Source: Endozoicomonas sp. GU-1
GTDB taxonomy: Bacteria > Pseudomonadota > Gammaproteobacteria > Pseudomonadales > Endozoicomonadaceae
Direction: 5' to 3'
Assembly (NCBI RefSeq): GCF_027366395.1
Contig: NZ_CP114771.1
Coordinates: 3,348,001 to 3,412,000 of the forward strand
Length of the DNA: 64,000 nt
A program made the translations under genes and the position numbers. Positions 1 through 7,716 of the stretch are shown here, piece by piece; the stretch's first letter is position 1, and the number at the start of each line of letters is the position of its first letter. Below the pieces are notes generated by a model. It was given only the letters and a program-made list of their open reading frames with translations, was not told the origin of the DNA and searched no databases.

Positions 1-514
1 CTTTCAGGGATATCCAGTCCTCAATGCTGCCCAGAAAACAGAAGCGCTGAGCATGAAACTGACGCTTCGTATCATCAACCAATTCAAAACGCAGAACCGG
101 CATAAAGCGGCTCTGCCTGACCATCTTCTCCATGTAATCTGGCTTCAGGTTCCCGAGCCATCCGGCTTCCTTCATCTCCCTTGCCGTATTTCCTGCAGAG
201 GATTCAAAAACGGTCACATACTGCTGCTGGCAATCCATCCGGTAACGGAAAGACTCTTTCAGGGCTTCCAGTGCAGAAGCTATGTACTGCTGCTCAGATT
301 CCTTGATTAACCGGGGCACCGCCTTGCGCAGGAAGACCTGGCCATTTTCGGGCCGTTCATAAATTTCAAACCCCTCAGGAATCGTACTGATTTGCTCTGC
401 CTCAGCCTTCTTTTGACCTGAAAAATAGTAGCGGGGCTTGCCGGTACGGGTGACACCCTGATAAAGGAAATACGTTTTCCCTGTCCGGTTGGTATATGGC
501 AGCGACACGATCAT
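1..514 (-). CDS. Uncharacterised protein, copy 1, cut by window edge
   Basis: This is an open minus-strand frame starting at the ATG at 512-514 and running off the left edge, so the C-terminus is missing. It is nearly identical to the complete 197-residue protein at 54953-55546; the few substitutions keep the frame open. The protein begins MIVSLPYTNRTGKTYF, is rich in charged and aromatic residues, and has no signal peptide or membrane segment. I do not recognise a family. It lies at the start of a long repeat shared with 55018-57665, so it belongs to a duplicated module together with the pRiA4b-ORF3-like gene downstream. Confidence 0.7.
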   Translation of the reverse strand, partial: MIVSLPYTNRTGKTYFLYQGVTRTGKPRYYFSGQKKAEAEQISTIPEGFEIYERPENGQVFLRKAVPRLIKESEQQYIASALEALKESFRYRMDCQQQYVTVFESSAGNTAREMKEAGWLGNLKPDYMEKMVRQSRFMPVLRFELVDDTKRQFHAQRFCFLGSIEDWISLK

Positions 515-1214
515 TTTCTCCTGTCAGTGGGTGATGATTGGTTCCAACGGGTATCCGTAGGTATAGCATCACCAGCTACCGACCATTTGACCAGGAACTT
601 TAATCGTCCACCAATTCCGTGGATAACCCGGTGAACAACCCGTGGGATAGTCAGGAAAACAGGGGGAAATACTGGCCAAAAACAGAGCGGTTATTTTTTA
701 ACCACCAGTGAATAACTGAGTAAAACAAAAACCCCGCATAAAGCGAGGACCGTAGAGAACGAACAGTGTCGTTGGGGTTTCCTGTGCGTCCTGCCTGGTT
801 GTTCGAGGCTTCCATTGGTTCACATCATTGTGATACCTGAACACCTCTTCCTTGATTCAGTGCTTCACTCAACTCAAGGCTCTGGCCTGTTGGTTGAGGC
901 TATTATTTTACGGACAGTGACGTATCATCCTACCCTCCTGAAGACGGGATACACTGCTGACTCTCCCGTAGGCAACAGTAAACAACCTCACCAAAAGCAA
1001 GGCTGCAAGTGCTGATCCATCAGCCGTAAGCCGTTTTTATTATTATTTGGGTGGTATTTATTCTTAGGCAGAGAGTGAGTATTTGGTGTTCTTATTACCA
1101 GGCCCCAAACAATCGTTACCGACTTCGGCAATCACTCAATGAATGAGCACATATTACGTATTTATCGCAACTAAATAATTGATCTACGTCAACAAAACTG
1201 AGTTAGCAATAAGA

Positions 1215-1562
1215 ATGAAGCCAATGTTATTTGAAGCAAAAACGGCAGAAGCCATCCTTGACGCCTTTGATTTTGATTGTGACCACCTTTATCACTTTCA
1301 GTATCTGAGCTCATTTGGTGCCGACCGGATGATTGGTCATCCTGCAGTAGATTTCTGCGATGCCTGTGTGACTGAAACCCGGCTGCGTCAACTTGAGCCG
1401 GTACCCGGAATGAAGATCACCTTTGTCTTTGATTATGGTGATAACTGGGAGTTTGACATCGTGGTCATGCACGGCAGTGAGGAGAGTACGTCTGATATCC
1501 AGGTGATCGAACGTAAAGGTGAAGCGCCGGAGCAGTATCCGGAATATGAGGATTTTTATTGA
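1215..1562 (+). pseudogene. pRiA4b ORF-3-like protein, internally deleted copy
   Basis: Compared with the intact copy at 56246-57451, this gene keeps only the first few residues and the C-terminal domain of about 110 residues. The join lies in the short sequence agaagccat, which occurs at both ends of the missing 0.87 kb in the full copy, so the deletion probably arose between short direct repeats. The frame survives, giving a short protein that still carries the FDYGDNWEF motif typical of the pRiA4b ORF-3 family. The ATG at 1215 is preferred over an upstream TTG at 1179. Function of the family is unknown; a deletion product may or may not be expressed. Confidence 0.75.
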
Positions 1563-1625
1563 TCAATATTTAACCAATTATTCTTACCCCGCCTGTCTGA
1601 AAGGCTGCCTTTATCCCCTAACCGT

Positions 1626-1756
1626 TTATCCACAATCTTTTCCACATAAATTCCGGATAACTGAAACAGGGAATAATAATTCGACAGGCAGGTACTGCAA
1701 TGGGTTATAACGAACTACTGACAATATAAACACAACCTGCCAACAACTTATCCACA
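1626..1756 (+). promoter_or_regulatory. Two perfect DnaA-box-like motifs
   Basis: TTATCCACA occurs at 1626-1634 and again at 1748-1756 in the non-coding stretch after the deleted pRiA4b-like gene. A related form (rc of cgtggataa) lies near 617. This matches the consensus DnaA box. Whether they act as DnaA binding sites is inference; in the second repeat copy one box is perfect (57515-57523) and the other has a mismatch (57637-57645). Confidence 0.4.
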
Positions 1757-1831
1757 GACTTATTCTGGAAAAAGTGAGGGCGTCTCTTACATTTGATTCT
1801 GGTGTCGGCGAACAATGATCGGGAGGCGATA

Positions 1832-2143
1832 GTGAAAATCCCCCAGGCTATAAAGAACAATGTTGCGAATATTATTGACAGGTTCAACAAGGAGAATGGT
1901 TGTCAGTATCAGGAAAGATACCGGGGGGAATATCTGTATCTCGATAAAATTGACACCTATGGACCGGGACAGGTTTGCCGGTTGAAGTTCAACGGCGGAG
2001 AAGATGACTGGTCTTTTGCGATTTATAAATACTCCTCTGCACGATACGACAGTGAGGAAATATTCTTTCCCGGTGAAGAGTACGTGAATGGCACAGTAGA
2101 AGGTGCATTAAAGGCGGGACTGCTGGCGTACCCACCTTATTAA
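1832..2143 (+). CDS. Small uncharacterised acidic protein
   Basis: The GTG at 1832 is chosen as start because gggagg at 1821-1826 sits five bases upstream; the frame is open further upstream but without a ribosome site. The product of 103 residues contains charged and aromatic residues, ends in KAGLLAYPPY, and has no membrane segment or recognisable motif. It follows the end of repeat copy 1 and reads in the same direction as the pRiA4b-like remnant. I cannot name a family. Confidence 0.6.
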   Translation: MKIPQAIKNNVANIIDRFNKENGCQYQERYRGEYLYLDKIDTYGPGQVCRLKFNGGEDDWSFAIYKYSSARYDSEEIFFPGEEYVNGTVEGALKAGLLAYPPY

Positions 2144-2166
2144 TCAGGGATATGTGTCGGGTTTTC

Positions 2167-2310
2167 ATGCGGGAACGACAGATTGGATTGAGTTTCGATA
2201 CTGACTTGCTGAAGTATGTTTTTTTGGCTGATGGTTCGAGGGATTTGCTTTTACTCTTGAAACAGGGAAGGTTCGCAGGTGATGCTACGGTCTATTTATT
2301 AGCATTGTGA
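2167..2310 (+). CDS. Possible 47-residue small protein
   Basis: An ATG-to-TGA frame of 48 codons starts 24 bases after the preceding gene. It reads MRERQIGLSFDTDLLKYVF and continues leucine-rich. There is no strong ribosome site, and it could be a remnant of a larger gene. Low confidence. Confidence 0.25.
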   Translation: MRERQIGLSFDTDLLKYVFLADGSRDLLLLLKQGRFAGDATVYLLAL

Positions 2311-2311
2311 T

Positions 2312-2609
2312 TTATTGATTGCACAGCTGCCTTTCACAAGGTATGCCATCACGGTCACCGTCCATATTGGTGCCAGGGCAATTATCCTGGTAAAAGGTGG
2401 CCACAGGAAGTCATTTGGGAGCAATGGGTTTTGCCACTGCAGCTAAACATGGCGTCATCACTGGACGATGAGGACTCAAACAGAGACATAACTGCTTGAG
2501 GTTCTTTGTAACGCACATATTTTTGATTTCTAATGCTTTGAAATTGTCTGGCAAACATCCATGAGCACAGGATTAGGAAAAAACTGATCAGGCAAAATCG
2601 GGATAACAA
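2312..2609 (-). pseudogene. Excalibur calcium-binding domain protein, frameshifted
   Basis: The N-terminus has a hydrophobic anchor (about residues 4-20) and then a linker. It is followed by the first half of an Excalibur domain, SGKTHCSQMTSC, after which the frame runs into LLPG and a stop near 2382. In the next frame the second half follows directly: CPGTNMDGDRDGIPCERQ, ending at a TAA at 2312-2314. The two halves together give the usual C-x5-C-x2-M-x2-C...DxDxDGxPCE pattern. The break lies at tgtggccacc near 2392-2402 and would be repaired by adding two bases. Excalibur proteins are membrane-anchored or secreted and thought to bind calcium. Confidence 0.75.
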
Positions 2610-2649
2610 TACCTAATGAAATTTCATTTATATCATTTAGTAGTTGGTT

Positions 2650-3033
2650 TTAATATTGGCCTTTTCTCCATCTCTTGGCCGTCATCTTCTCGAGCTTTCT
2701 TCGGTACTTCTTGAGACAAAACTCACTTTTTGAACCCTTCAACATATCAAAAATATCTTCCACAATTATTGCACTTATCGCATGAAGTGCCTCATGCCGT
2801 GATAGCCCCTGCCTTACTAATTTTGTGACCGTTTCAGAGACGAGATCAACATTTACGGCAATCTGATTTTCAACAACCACATGCATATAAGAGTGCATTG
2901 TTAATGCACCATCATCTTGAAATTCTGCTCCTATGGACTCATGAAAGTTATAGACGAGTATTTTTCTTTGTTCATCATCAAGAGCGAGCCATTCACTTAT
3001 ATTTAATGGCTTATCAGGGTTGTAATATTTCAT
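2650..3033 (-). CDS. Uncharacterised protein with conserved HxxxH / HEALHAI motifs
   Basis: A 127-residue protein starting MKYYNPDKPLNISEWLALDD. It holds HSYMHVVVENQIA (about residues 47-59) and RHEALHAISAIIVEDI (about 79-94), then a basic C-terminal tail. The pattern of an early His pair followed by HEAxHAI resembles DUF1841-like proteins of unknown function, but I am not certain of the family. No membrane segment. It faces the same way as the integron cassettes just upstream and could be a former cassette, though no attC-like site is visible directly after it. Confidence 0.65.
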   Translation of the reverse strand: MKYYNPDKPLNISEWLALDDEQRKILVYNFHESIGAEFQDDGALTMHSYMHVVVENQIAVNVDLVSETVTKLVRQGLSRHEALHAISAIIVEDIFDMLKGSKSEFCLKKYRRKLEKMTAKRWRKGQY

Positions 3034-3184
3034 TTACAATACCTTTGAGTCCTCTGATTGATTATTGAAAGCATAAATTATTTTTTATTTGGTAGAAGCA
3101 CCTGACAGTAAACACCGTGGCCAGGTATTTTTTCTAGACGCATAAATCAGATAAACCGAAACTGGGTTAGATCCTTTTTTTAAT

Positions 3185-3240
3185 GGATTCAAGATTAAAG
3201 ACCTGACTCCGTTTTTTCTGACCCCGTTTTTCGTTTTTCA
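3185..3240. repeat. REP-like repeat at the end of the paiB cassette
   Basis: The segment holds ttcaagattaaagacctgac followed by two copies of a tract of the form ctgac(c/t)ccgtttttt. A related inverted version with three gtcg-ended copies lies at 11906-11970. Such GGGGTC/AAAAA motifs are often associated with REP-type transposases like the one at 5976. It begins immediately after the original stop codon of the split paiB-like gene, exactly where that cassette's attC should be. The interval 3034-3184 shows no gene. Confidence 0.45.
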
Positions 3241-3333
3241 TTAGCTGCGTGTTGATTGTTGCATTTGATTGGCAACTGAGTTGTCTGAACTTTTTTCTGA
3301 ACTCACCAAGCCATTTACAACACCGGAATAATC

Positions 3334-4370
3334 GGCTATGTTTGTTTTAAAGGTTGATAGGTCTAAACTGTCGTGATCCCCTGCAATGGGAGGCTACGTT
3401 ATGAAGCCCCAACAGTTTCAAGACCTTCTTAATGCTGTGCCGTTATTAAGCAGCCAGCAGCGAAATACTCTTATCAATGCTCTATCAGAGCAAAATTCTC
3501 CTTCCGATATTGCAAAGTCTATTGAGGATAGTTTTGTACGGGCTCCAAAATGTCCTCATTGTGGATCTGAAGCCCTTCAGCGCTGGGGGAAAAGGAACAA
3601 ACGCCAACGATTTCGGTGCAAGGTTTGCCGAAAAACACTGAACGCTTTTTCCAAAACACCTTTGGCCCGTTTAAGACGCCCTGAAGCATGGCCGAAATAT
3701 CTTGAGGGAATGACCCACTCTTTAACGCTTCGCCCGGCTGCCAAGCAATGCGGAGTTTCGTTAAATACATCATTCCGTTGGCGGCATCGTTTTTTACAGG
3801 TCATTGAGCATGATCAGGCACCAGAACTCAGTGGTATTGCCGAACTCGATGAAACTTTTTTTCGTGAATCTTTTAAAGGTCAAAAAAAAGGCCTGCCAAG
3901 ACCCGTGAGGAAACGAGGTAGTGATAAAAAGACAGACTGTCGAAAAATACCAGTCATGGTAGCTAGAGACCGAGGAAGTCAGACGGTTGATGGTGTATTG
4001 AAAAATGAGAGCGCTGATGAACTCTGTCGCCATTTAAATGGTCGGATAAATATTGAAACTGTCGTATGTGCCGATGCCAGTCTTGCACATGAAAAGCTTG
4101 CGAGAGCGTTAGGATTTACTTTTAAGGAGCTGGTGTCATCCTCTGGAATACGGGTGATAGAAGGTGTTTTTCACTTACAGCATGTGAATGCATACCACAG
4201 CCACCTGAAGCAGTGGATTACAGGGATTTTTCACGGAGTTGCGACAAAATATCTATCACACTATCTGGGATGGAGAAGGGCTTTAACTGGCATCAATGCT
4301 CTAACATCTGATCGACTGGCCAATAAAATTTTAGAATTTCTTCACTTCAACCCTTAAACGCAACATAGCT
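3334..4370 (+). mobile_element. IS1595-family insertion sequence, complete with target duplication
   Basis: Imperfect inverted repeats of about 24 bp bound the element: left ggctatgtttgttttaaagg, right (reverse complement) agctatgttgcgtttaaggg. The 9-bp sequence ggaataatc flanks it at 3325-3333 and 4371-4379, a direct target duplication. The family is usually reported with 8 bp, and 8 or 9 are both readable here. It carries one transposase gene and splits a paiB-like cassette. A 193-bp element with the same ends sits at 59354-59546. Confidence 0.92.
3401..4357 (+). CDS. IS1595-family transposase
   Basis: The start at ATG 3401 is supported by gggagg seven bases upstream; an upstream in-frame ATG at 3386 overlaps that site. 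The 318-residue protein has an N-terminal zinc-ribbon (CPHCGS...RFRCKVC), a helix-turn-helix-like segment (AAKQCGVSLNTSFRWRHRFL) and an ISXO2-like DDE domain that begins ELDETFF. Family members cut and paste, leaving short target duplications, which are seen here. The gene looks intact and may mobilise the related MITE at 59354 in trans. Confidence 0.92.
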   Translation: MKPQQFQDLLNAVPLLSSQQRNTLINALSEQNSPSDIAKSIEDSFVRAPKCPHCGSEALQRWGKRNKRQRFRCKVCRKTLNAFSKTPLARLRRPEAWPKYLEGMTHSLTLRPAAKQCGVSLNTSFRWRHRFLQVIEHDQAPELSGIAELDETFFRESFKGQKKGLPRPVRKRGSDKKTDCRKIPVMVARDRGSQTVDGVLKNESADELCRHLNGRINIETVVCADASLAHEKLARALGFTFKELVSSSGIRVIEGVFHLQHVNAYHSHLKQWITGIFHGVATKYLSHYLGWRRALTGINALTSDRLANKILEFLHFNP

Positions 4371-4940
4371 GGAATAATCTGTTTCAGTTTTATTTTGGCT
4401 CAATTTGAAATTACCAACTATATCATCAATGATAACTTCTAAACCAACAACAGCATTTAGCATTTTTTCAGTAAACTTCGCTGGAGCATCAGAAACTGAC
4501 CAAGGAAGTTTTTGGTTGAGTTCATGAAAGTCAGAAATCTTGTTGAGAAGCTGCAAAATCCAGTTACTTTCATGCTTGAAAAAAACCCTGCCTCTAACAT
4601 GAACTACAGAGTAATTCCAGGTTGGAACGGTTTTACCTGTTTCTTTCTTTGATGGATAAAAGTTCGGACTGATATATGCGTTTGGCCCATGAAATATGAG
4701 AAGAACTTCCTGACCATCAGCAACCTTTTTCCATAAAGGGTTTGCTGTGGCAATATGGCTTTGAAGTTTTACTTGTTCATTCTCACGCTTCTGAAGATAA
4801 AACGGAATATGGTCTGCATCCAAAGTATTTTCAGCTGAAACTATCAGAGTGCCAAGTGGATATTCTTGAATAAATCTATGCAATTTATCCAAGTTTTCTT
4901 CTTTGAATTTTGATGGGATATGCATAATTTCACTCTTTGC

Positions 4941-5000
4941 AGCTAACGCCAAATTCAGCGGCACGAGCGGAGTGAGTGTCCGCTGGCATTTTTTGTTAGC
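4941..5000 (-). other. attC-like recombination site (fic cassette)
   Basis: The ends gctaac (4942-4947) and gttagc (4995-5000) form the outer arms of an imperfect hairpin: gccaaattcagcgg pairs with ccgctggc. The outer arms match R'/R'' core sites of integron attC. It begins within the stop codon of the fic gene and ends 16 bases before the paiB start on the minus strand, the standard cassette arrangement. Confidence 0.75.
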
Positions 5001-5700
5001 CGTTCGGTTGGAAGTTCTCTATGATTTTTTCGTGAATGCACGATCTCAGAAACTTATTCATCTCAGTCATTTCTGATGTCGCATAGAAATCCAGCATCAA
5101 CTGATTAAACTCTTTCTGTCGCTTTGCTGGCACATTGATGATTGGAAACCCATGAGTAAGCAGAATACCATTCATCATGAACCGCCCCATGCGCTTGTTC
5201 ACATCCCAGAAAAACTGTGCTCTTGCCATTCTCAGAAAAGCAGTAATCGCCAGATCATAAACATCGTTACAAGCAGCAACTTCAGACTCAATCTCTGCCC
5301 AGGCATGATCAAGGTCTTTAGGAGAAGGAGGTTCGTACTCAGATCCGCTGATCGTTACATTGCCAGTGCGAAAGGCTCCCCACTCCAAGGCTTCCTCTTT
5401 TCCTGCAATGCTATGGATAGATAAGGCAATGTCCTTTGAAAAAGAGAATTTATTCTCAGAGACAAGAGAAAACAGATGTTTCCATGCAGCAGCCTGGCTC
5501 AAAGCCATATTTTGATCGCTGATTTTGTGACCACCAACTGTGATTCCGTCTAATAGCGTCTGAACTTCTGGTAAGGTCATTGCGACCCCTTCAAGATTTA
5601 CTGCATCATAAACCAGAGAAGGAATATCCCGAACGGCAAGTTGCTTGGCCATCGCACGATTAGGGCTCATTCCCCAAACTGTATCTTTTGCCGCTGTCAT
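4996..5700 (-). CDS. Fic-family protein with Gln in place of the catalytic His
   Basis: A 234-residue protein with a Fic core. The usual HPFxxGNGRxxR loop reads QFFWDVNKRMGR here (about residues 168-179), so the first His is Gln and the glycine before Arg is Lys; FMMNGILL follows. Fic proteins normally transfer AMP or another phosphate group to target proteins, using that His. Similar Q...NKR variants exist as a subfamily, so this may be natural rather than damage, but classical AMPylation is unlikely by family rule. The gene occupies one integron cassette: its start follows a half attC at 5788-5820 by about 90 bases and its stop abuts the attC at 4941-5000. Sometimes such cassettes are toxins; no antitoxin is visible. 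Confidence 0.8.
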   Translation of the reverse strand: MTAAKDTVWGMSPNRAMAKQLAVRDIPSLVYDAVNLEGVAMTLPEVQTLLDGITVGGHKISDQNMALSQAAAWKHLFSLVSENKFSFSKDIALSIHSIAGKEEALEWGAFRTGNVTISGSEYEPPSPKDLDHAWAEIESEVAACNDVYDLAITAFLRMARAQFFWDVNKRMGRFMMNGILLTHGFPIINVPAKRQKEFNQLMLDFYATSEMTEMNKFLRSCIHEKIIENFQPNG

Positions 5701-5787
5701 TTGTGCATCTCAAGGGTTGTGTTGGAATTCCTCACATTATATCTGCATGAGTTCTGATCGTCATGCCGTAGACTGTTGAGGTAGAAT

Positions 5788-5820
5788 GGCTAACACCAAA
5801 TTCAGCGGCACGAGCGGAGG
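5788..5820 (-). other. Half attC site cut by the REP-transposase element
   Basis: The 33 bases from ggctaacacc to gcggagg match the attC at 4941-5000 with one change, up to the apical loop. At 5821 the match stops and A-rich sequence of the transposase element begins. The missing half should lie beyond the element after the DUF2971 gene but is not found. This was probably the attC of the DUF2971 cassette. Confidence 0.7.
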
Positions 5821-5842
5821 GAAAAAAGTAAGAAAAAAATAA

Positions 5843-5882
5843 GAGAAAAAATAAGGACATCCGAGAAAAAATAAGGACACCC
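5843..5882 (+). repeat. Two tandem 20-bp repeats upstream of the REP transposase
   Basis: gagaaaaaataaggacatcc at 5843-5862 is followed at once by the same 20-mer with one change at 5863-5882. It sits between the cut attC and the transposase gene and probably marks the left end of that element or its recognition sequence. Confidence 0.6.
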
Positions 5883-5975
5883 AAAAAATTTGACTAATCG
5901 GCCACACCGACTACTTTTCTTCTGGAGCCTCTTAAGGACATTAAGGCAATCTACCCAGTAACCAAAAAAAATGAC

Positions 5976-6956
5976 ATGACGACCGCCCGAAAAAACCTCA
6001 TAGATCCAGCCAGTACGCCCTACTACCACTGCATGGCACGCTGCGTTCGCAGGGCCTTCCTATGCGGCAAAGACAATTTCTCAGGCAAAAACTATGAGCA
6101 TCGCAGGCAGTGGGTGGTTGATCGGTTGAAAGCGCTTTCTGGTATTTTTTCCCTGGAAGTCTGTGCTTATGCGGTGATGTCGAATCATTATCATGTGGTG
6201 CTCCATATCAATAGTCAGCAAGCCAAAAAATGGGACACCAAAGCTGTCTTACAACGATGGACGCAGCTGTTTTCAGGCCCGCACCTGGTTCAGCGTTTTC
6301 TTGTCGGCGATCAGCTGGACAAAGCAGAGCTGCTGCGTGTCGAAGAATATGCCCAGGAGTACCGAGGTCGCTTAATGGATATCAGCTGGTTCATGCGCTG
6401 TCTCAACGAATATTTAGCCCGGCTGGCCAATAAAGAGGATGAGTGCAAAGGGCGCTTTTGGGAAGGTCGTTACAAAAGTCAGGCTCTGTTAGATGAGGCA
6501 GCATTGCTTACTTGTATGGCTTATGTCGACTTAAACCCCATCCGGGCAAAAATTGCTGCAACGCTGGAAACCTCAGAACATACCTCTATAAAAGAACGCA
6601 TTGAGTCATACGACAGCTCAAACGGAAAAAAACAAAAGGTGCACTTGAAACCGTTAAAAGCTCAGGGGCAAAACCCGGAACAGGCGATTCCATACCCACT
6701 CAGTAGCTACTTTGAACTGGTTGACTGGTCTGGCCGAATTGTCCGCAAAGGCAAACGTGGTCGTATAACTAACGATGTACCACCTATCCTGGAGCGCCTG
6801 GGTATTGACCCAAAAGAATGGCTGGAGACTATGCGCTGGAATAATCGTTTTCACCGCGCAGTCGGCAAGCTGGCTTCACTGAAGGCTTATGCAGAAAGCA
6901 CCGGAAAATGCTGGGTTCATGGGATGTCTGTGAGTGGTGCTCTCTACCCTGCCTGA
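5976..6956 (+). CDS. REP-associated tyrosine transposase (Y1_Tnp/RAYT)
   Basis: A 326-residue protein with the HUH motif in AYAVMSNHYHVVLHI (about residues 67-81) and the downstream CKGRFWEGRYKSQ and YVDLNPIRAK blocks typical of RAYT single-strand transposases of the IS200-like superfamily. These enzymes nick single-stranded DNA at hairpin-associated sites and are linked to REP palindromes. The gene opposes its neighbours and interrupts an integron array: DUF2971 loses its 3' end on one side and an attC its half on the other. It looks intact. The right boundary lies between 6957 and about 7040 but is not resolved. Confidence 0.88.
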   Translation: MTTARKNLIDPASTPYYHCMARCVRRAFLCGKDNFSGKNYEHRRQWVVDRLKALSGIFSLEVCAYAVMSNHYHVVLHINSQQAKKWDTKAVLQRWTQLFSGPHLVQRFLVGDQLDKAELLRVEEYAQEYRGRLMDISWFMRCLNEYLARLANKEDECKGRFWEGRYKSQALLDEAALLTCMAYVDLNPIRAKIAATLETSEHTSIKERIESYDSSNGKKQKVHLKPLKAQGQNPEQAIPYPLSSYFELVDWSGRIVRKGKRGRITNDVPPILERLGIDPKEWLETMRWNNRFHRAVGKLASLKAYAESTGKCWVHGMSVSGALYPA

Positions 6957-7043
6957 TCAACGTATTTTCATTTACTTTAATGTGGCCAGAATTTTCTGAA
7001 TGCTCTTTCTTATATTGTCTTGATAGTGTCTTCTATCTGACTG

Positions 7044-7607
7044 TTACTGAGTGCTTTTTATACGCTTCCTGTTTGGTATGAATGAGAAATTCTTACAGTG
7101 ATCAATACTATCATTTAAAAAATGAATGAATGCCGTACTCTCTTCACTTTTTAAAAAATGGGCGTCCTTTTTATTTGTGCTAGAGAGCACAGTATGATTT
7201 TGCTTCTCTTCATCATAGAGAACACTTAACAAGCCTACTGAATATTCTGATGATACATGCGTACAGGGAAATTCTTGTCTTATTTTTAAGTTTTCTTTAT
7301 TAAATCCTATAGATAAACCTTTACCGTCGTTAGCATATGCTCTCCATTGGCTCAATACATCTCCATTATTTGAAAAGCTACAAAGATATGGAATCGACCT
7401 GTTAATTGCAGCATAATCCCAAAACTTACTAATTATTTCTCTATTTTCATCATTAACTACTTTTTGAAACTCTTGAAATACTTTTTCTACAAACCATGAA
7501 ACTTCTTTGTAGTCATTCATATTGTTTGATGCTGATACCCAGAGCTTTTTTCTCTGAAGAATGTTATAAAAAGCATTCACATCGCAGTAATGATAGATAG
7601 TACCCAT
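7044..7607 (-). pseudogene. DUF2971 protein, 3'-truncated cassette gene
   Basis: The protein starts MGTIYHYCDVNAFYNILQRK and shows the DUF2971 blocks: KLWVSASNNMND, PYLCSFSNNGDVLSQWRAYA and GKGLSIGF. It follows the attC at 7643-7714 by about 35 bases on the minus strand, so it begins a cassette. The last residues (RKRIKSTQ) and stop come from, or close to, the inserted REP-transposase segment; family members usually run longer, so the C-terminus and its attC were lost. DUF2971 genes are frequent in defence and mobile regions, but their activity is unknown. Confidence 0.75.
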
Positions 7608-7642
7608 ACTTTAAACAAAAATCTCTCAATATTTGATTGGTG

Positions 7643-7714
7643 ATTTAACGCGCGCTCTGCGGCAAGTTTGGAGCGCAGCAGAAAATTTGTCCGACAGCAG
7701 CGCTTTGTTAGGGC
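7643..7714 (-). other. attC site (Mrr-STAND cassette)
   Basis: On the minus strand the site opens ccctaacaaagcgctgctg and ends gcgcgttaaat. The outer arms pair, and gttaaat fits the consensus core GTTRRRY. The stop codon of the 916-residue gene lies three bases upstream and the DUF2971 start about 36 bases downstream. The overall form resembles attC sites of marine gammaproteobacterial integrons. Confidence 0.85.
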
Positions 7715-7716
7715 TA

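Larger units (their letters stand above)
1..1776. repeat. Long direct repeat, copy 1
   Basis: This segment matches 55018-57665 in the same orientation with only scattered substitutions. It covers the hypothetical gene, the non-coding interval 515-1178, a pRiA4b-ORF3-like gene and the following region with DnaA-box-like motifs. Copy 1 lacks about 0.87 kb inside the coding region. The interval 515-1178 has no convincing gene but is conserved in both copies, which suggests it is part of the mobile or duplicated unit. Similarity fades near 1776. Confidence 0.85.
3241..4925 (-). pseudogene. paiB: PaiB-like FMN-binding regulator, split by IS1595
   Basis: The 5' part (4925 down to 4371) starts at MHIPSKF and holds the family's central core (FHGPNAYISPNFYPSK, PTWNYSVVHVRG), characteristic of the PaiB/FMN_bind_2 family. 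At 4371 it meets the right end of an IS1595 element and is terminated within seven codons by IS sequence. Beyond the element the frame resumes exactly through the target duplication: TDYS + GVVNGLVSSEKSSDN and onward to a TAA at 3241-3243. Removing the IS and one duplication copy rebuilds a complete gene. It starts 16 bases after an attC-like site, so it is an integron cassette gene. PaiB proteins bind FMN and repress sporulation/protease genes in Bacillus; the role here is unknown. Confidence 0.85.
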
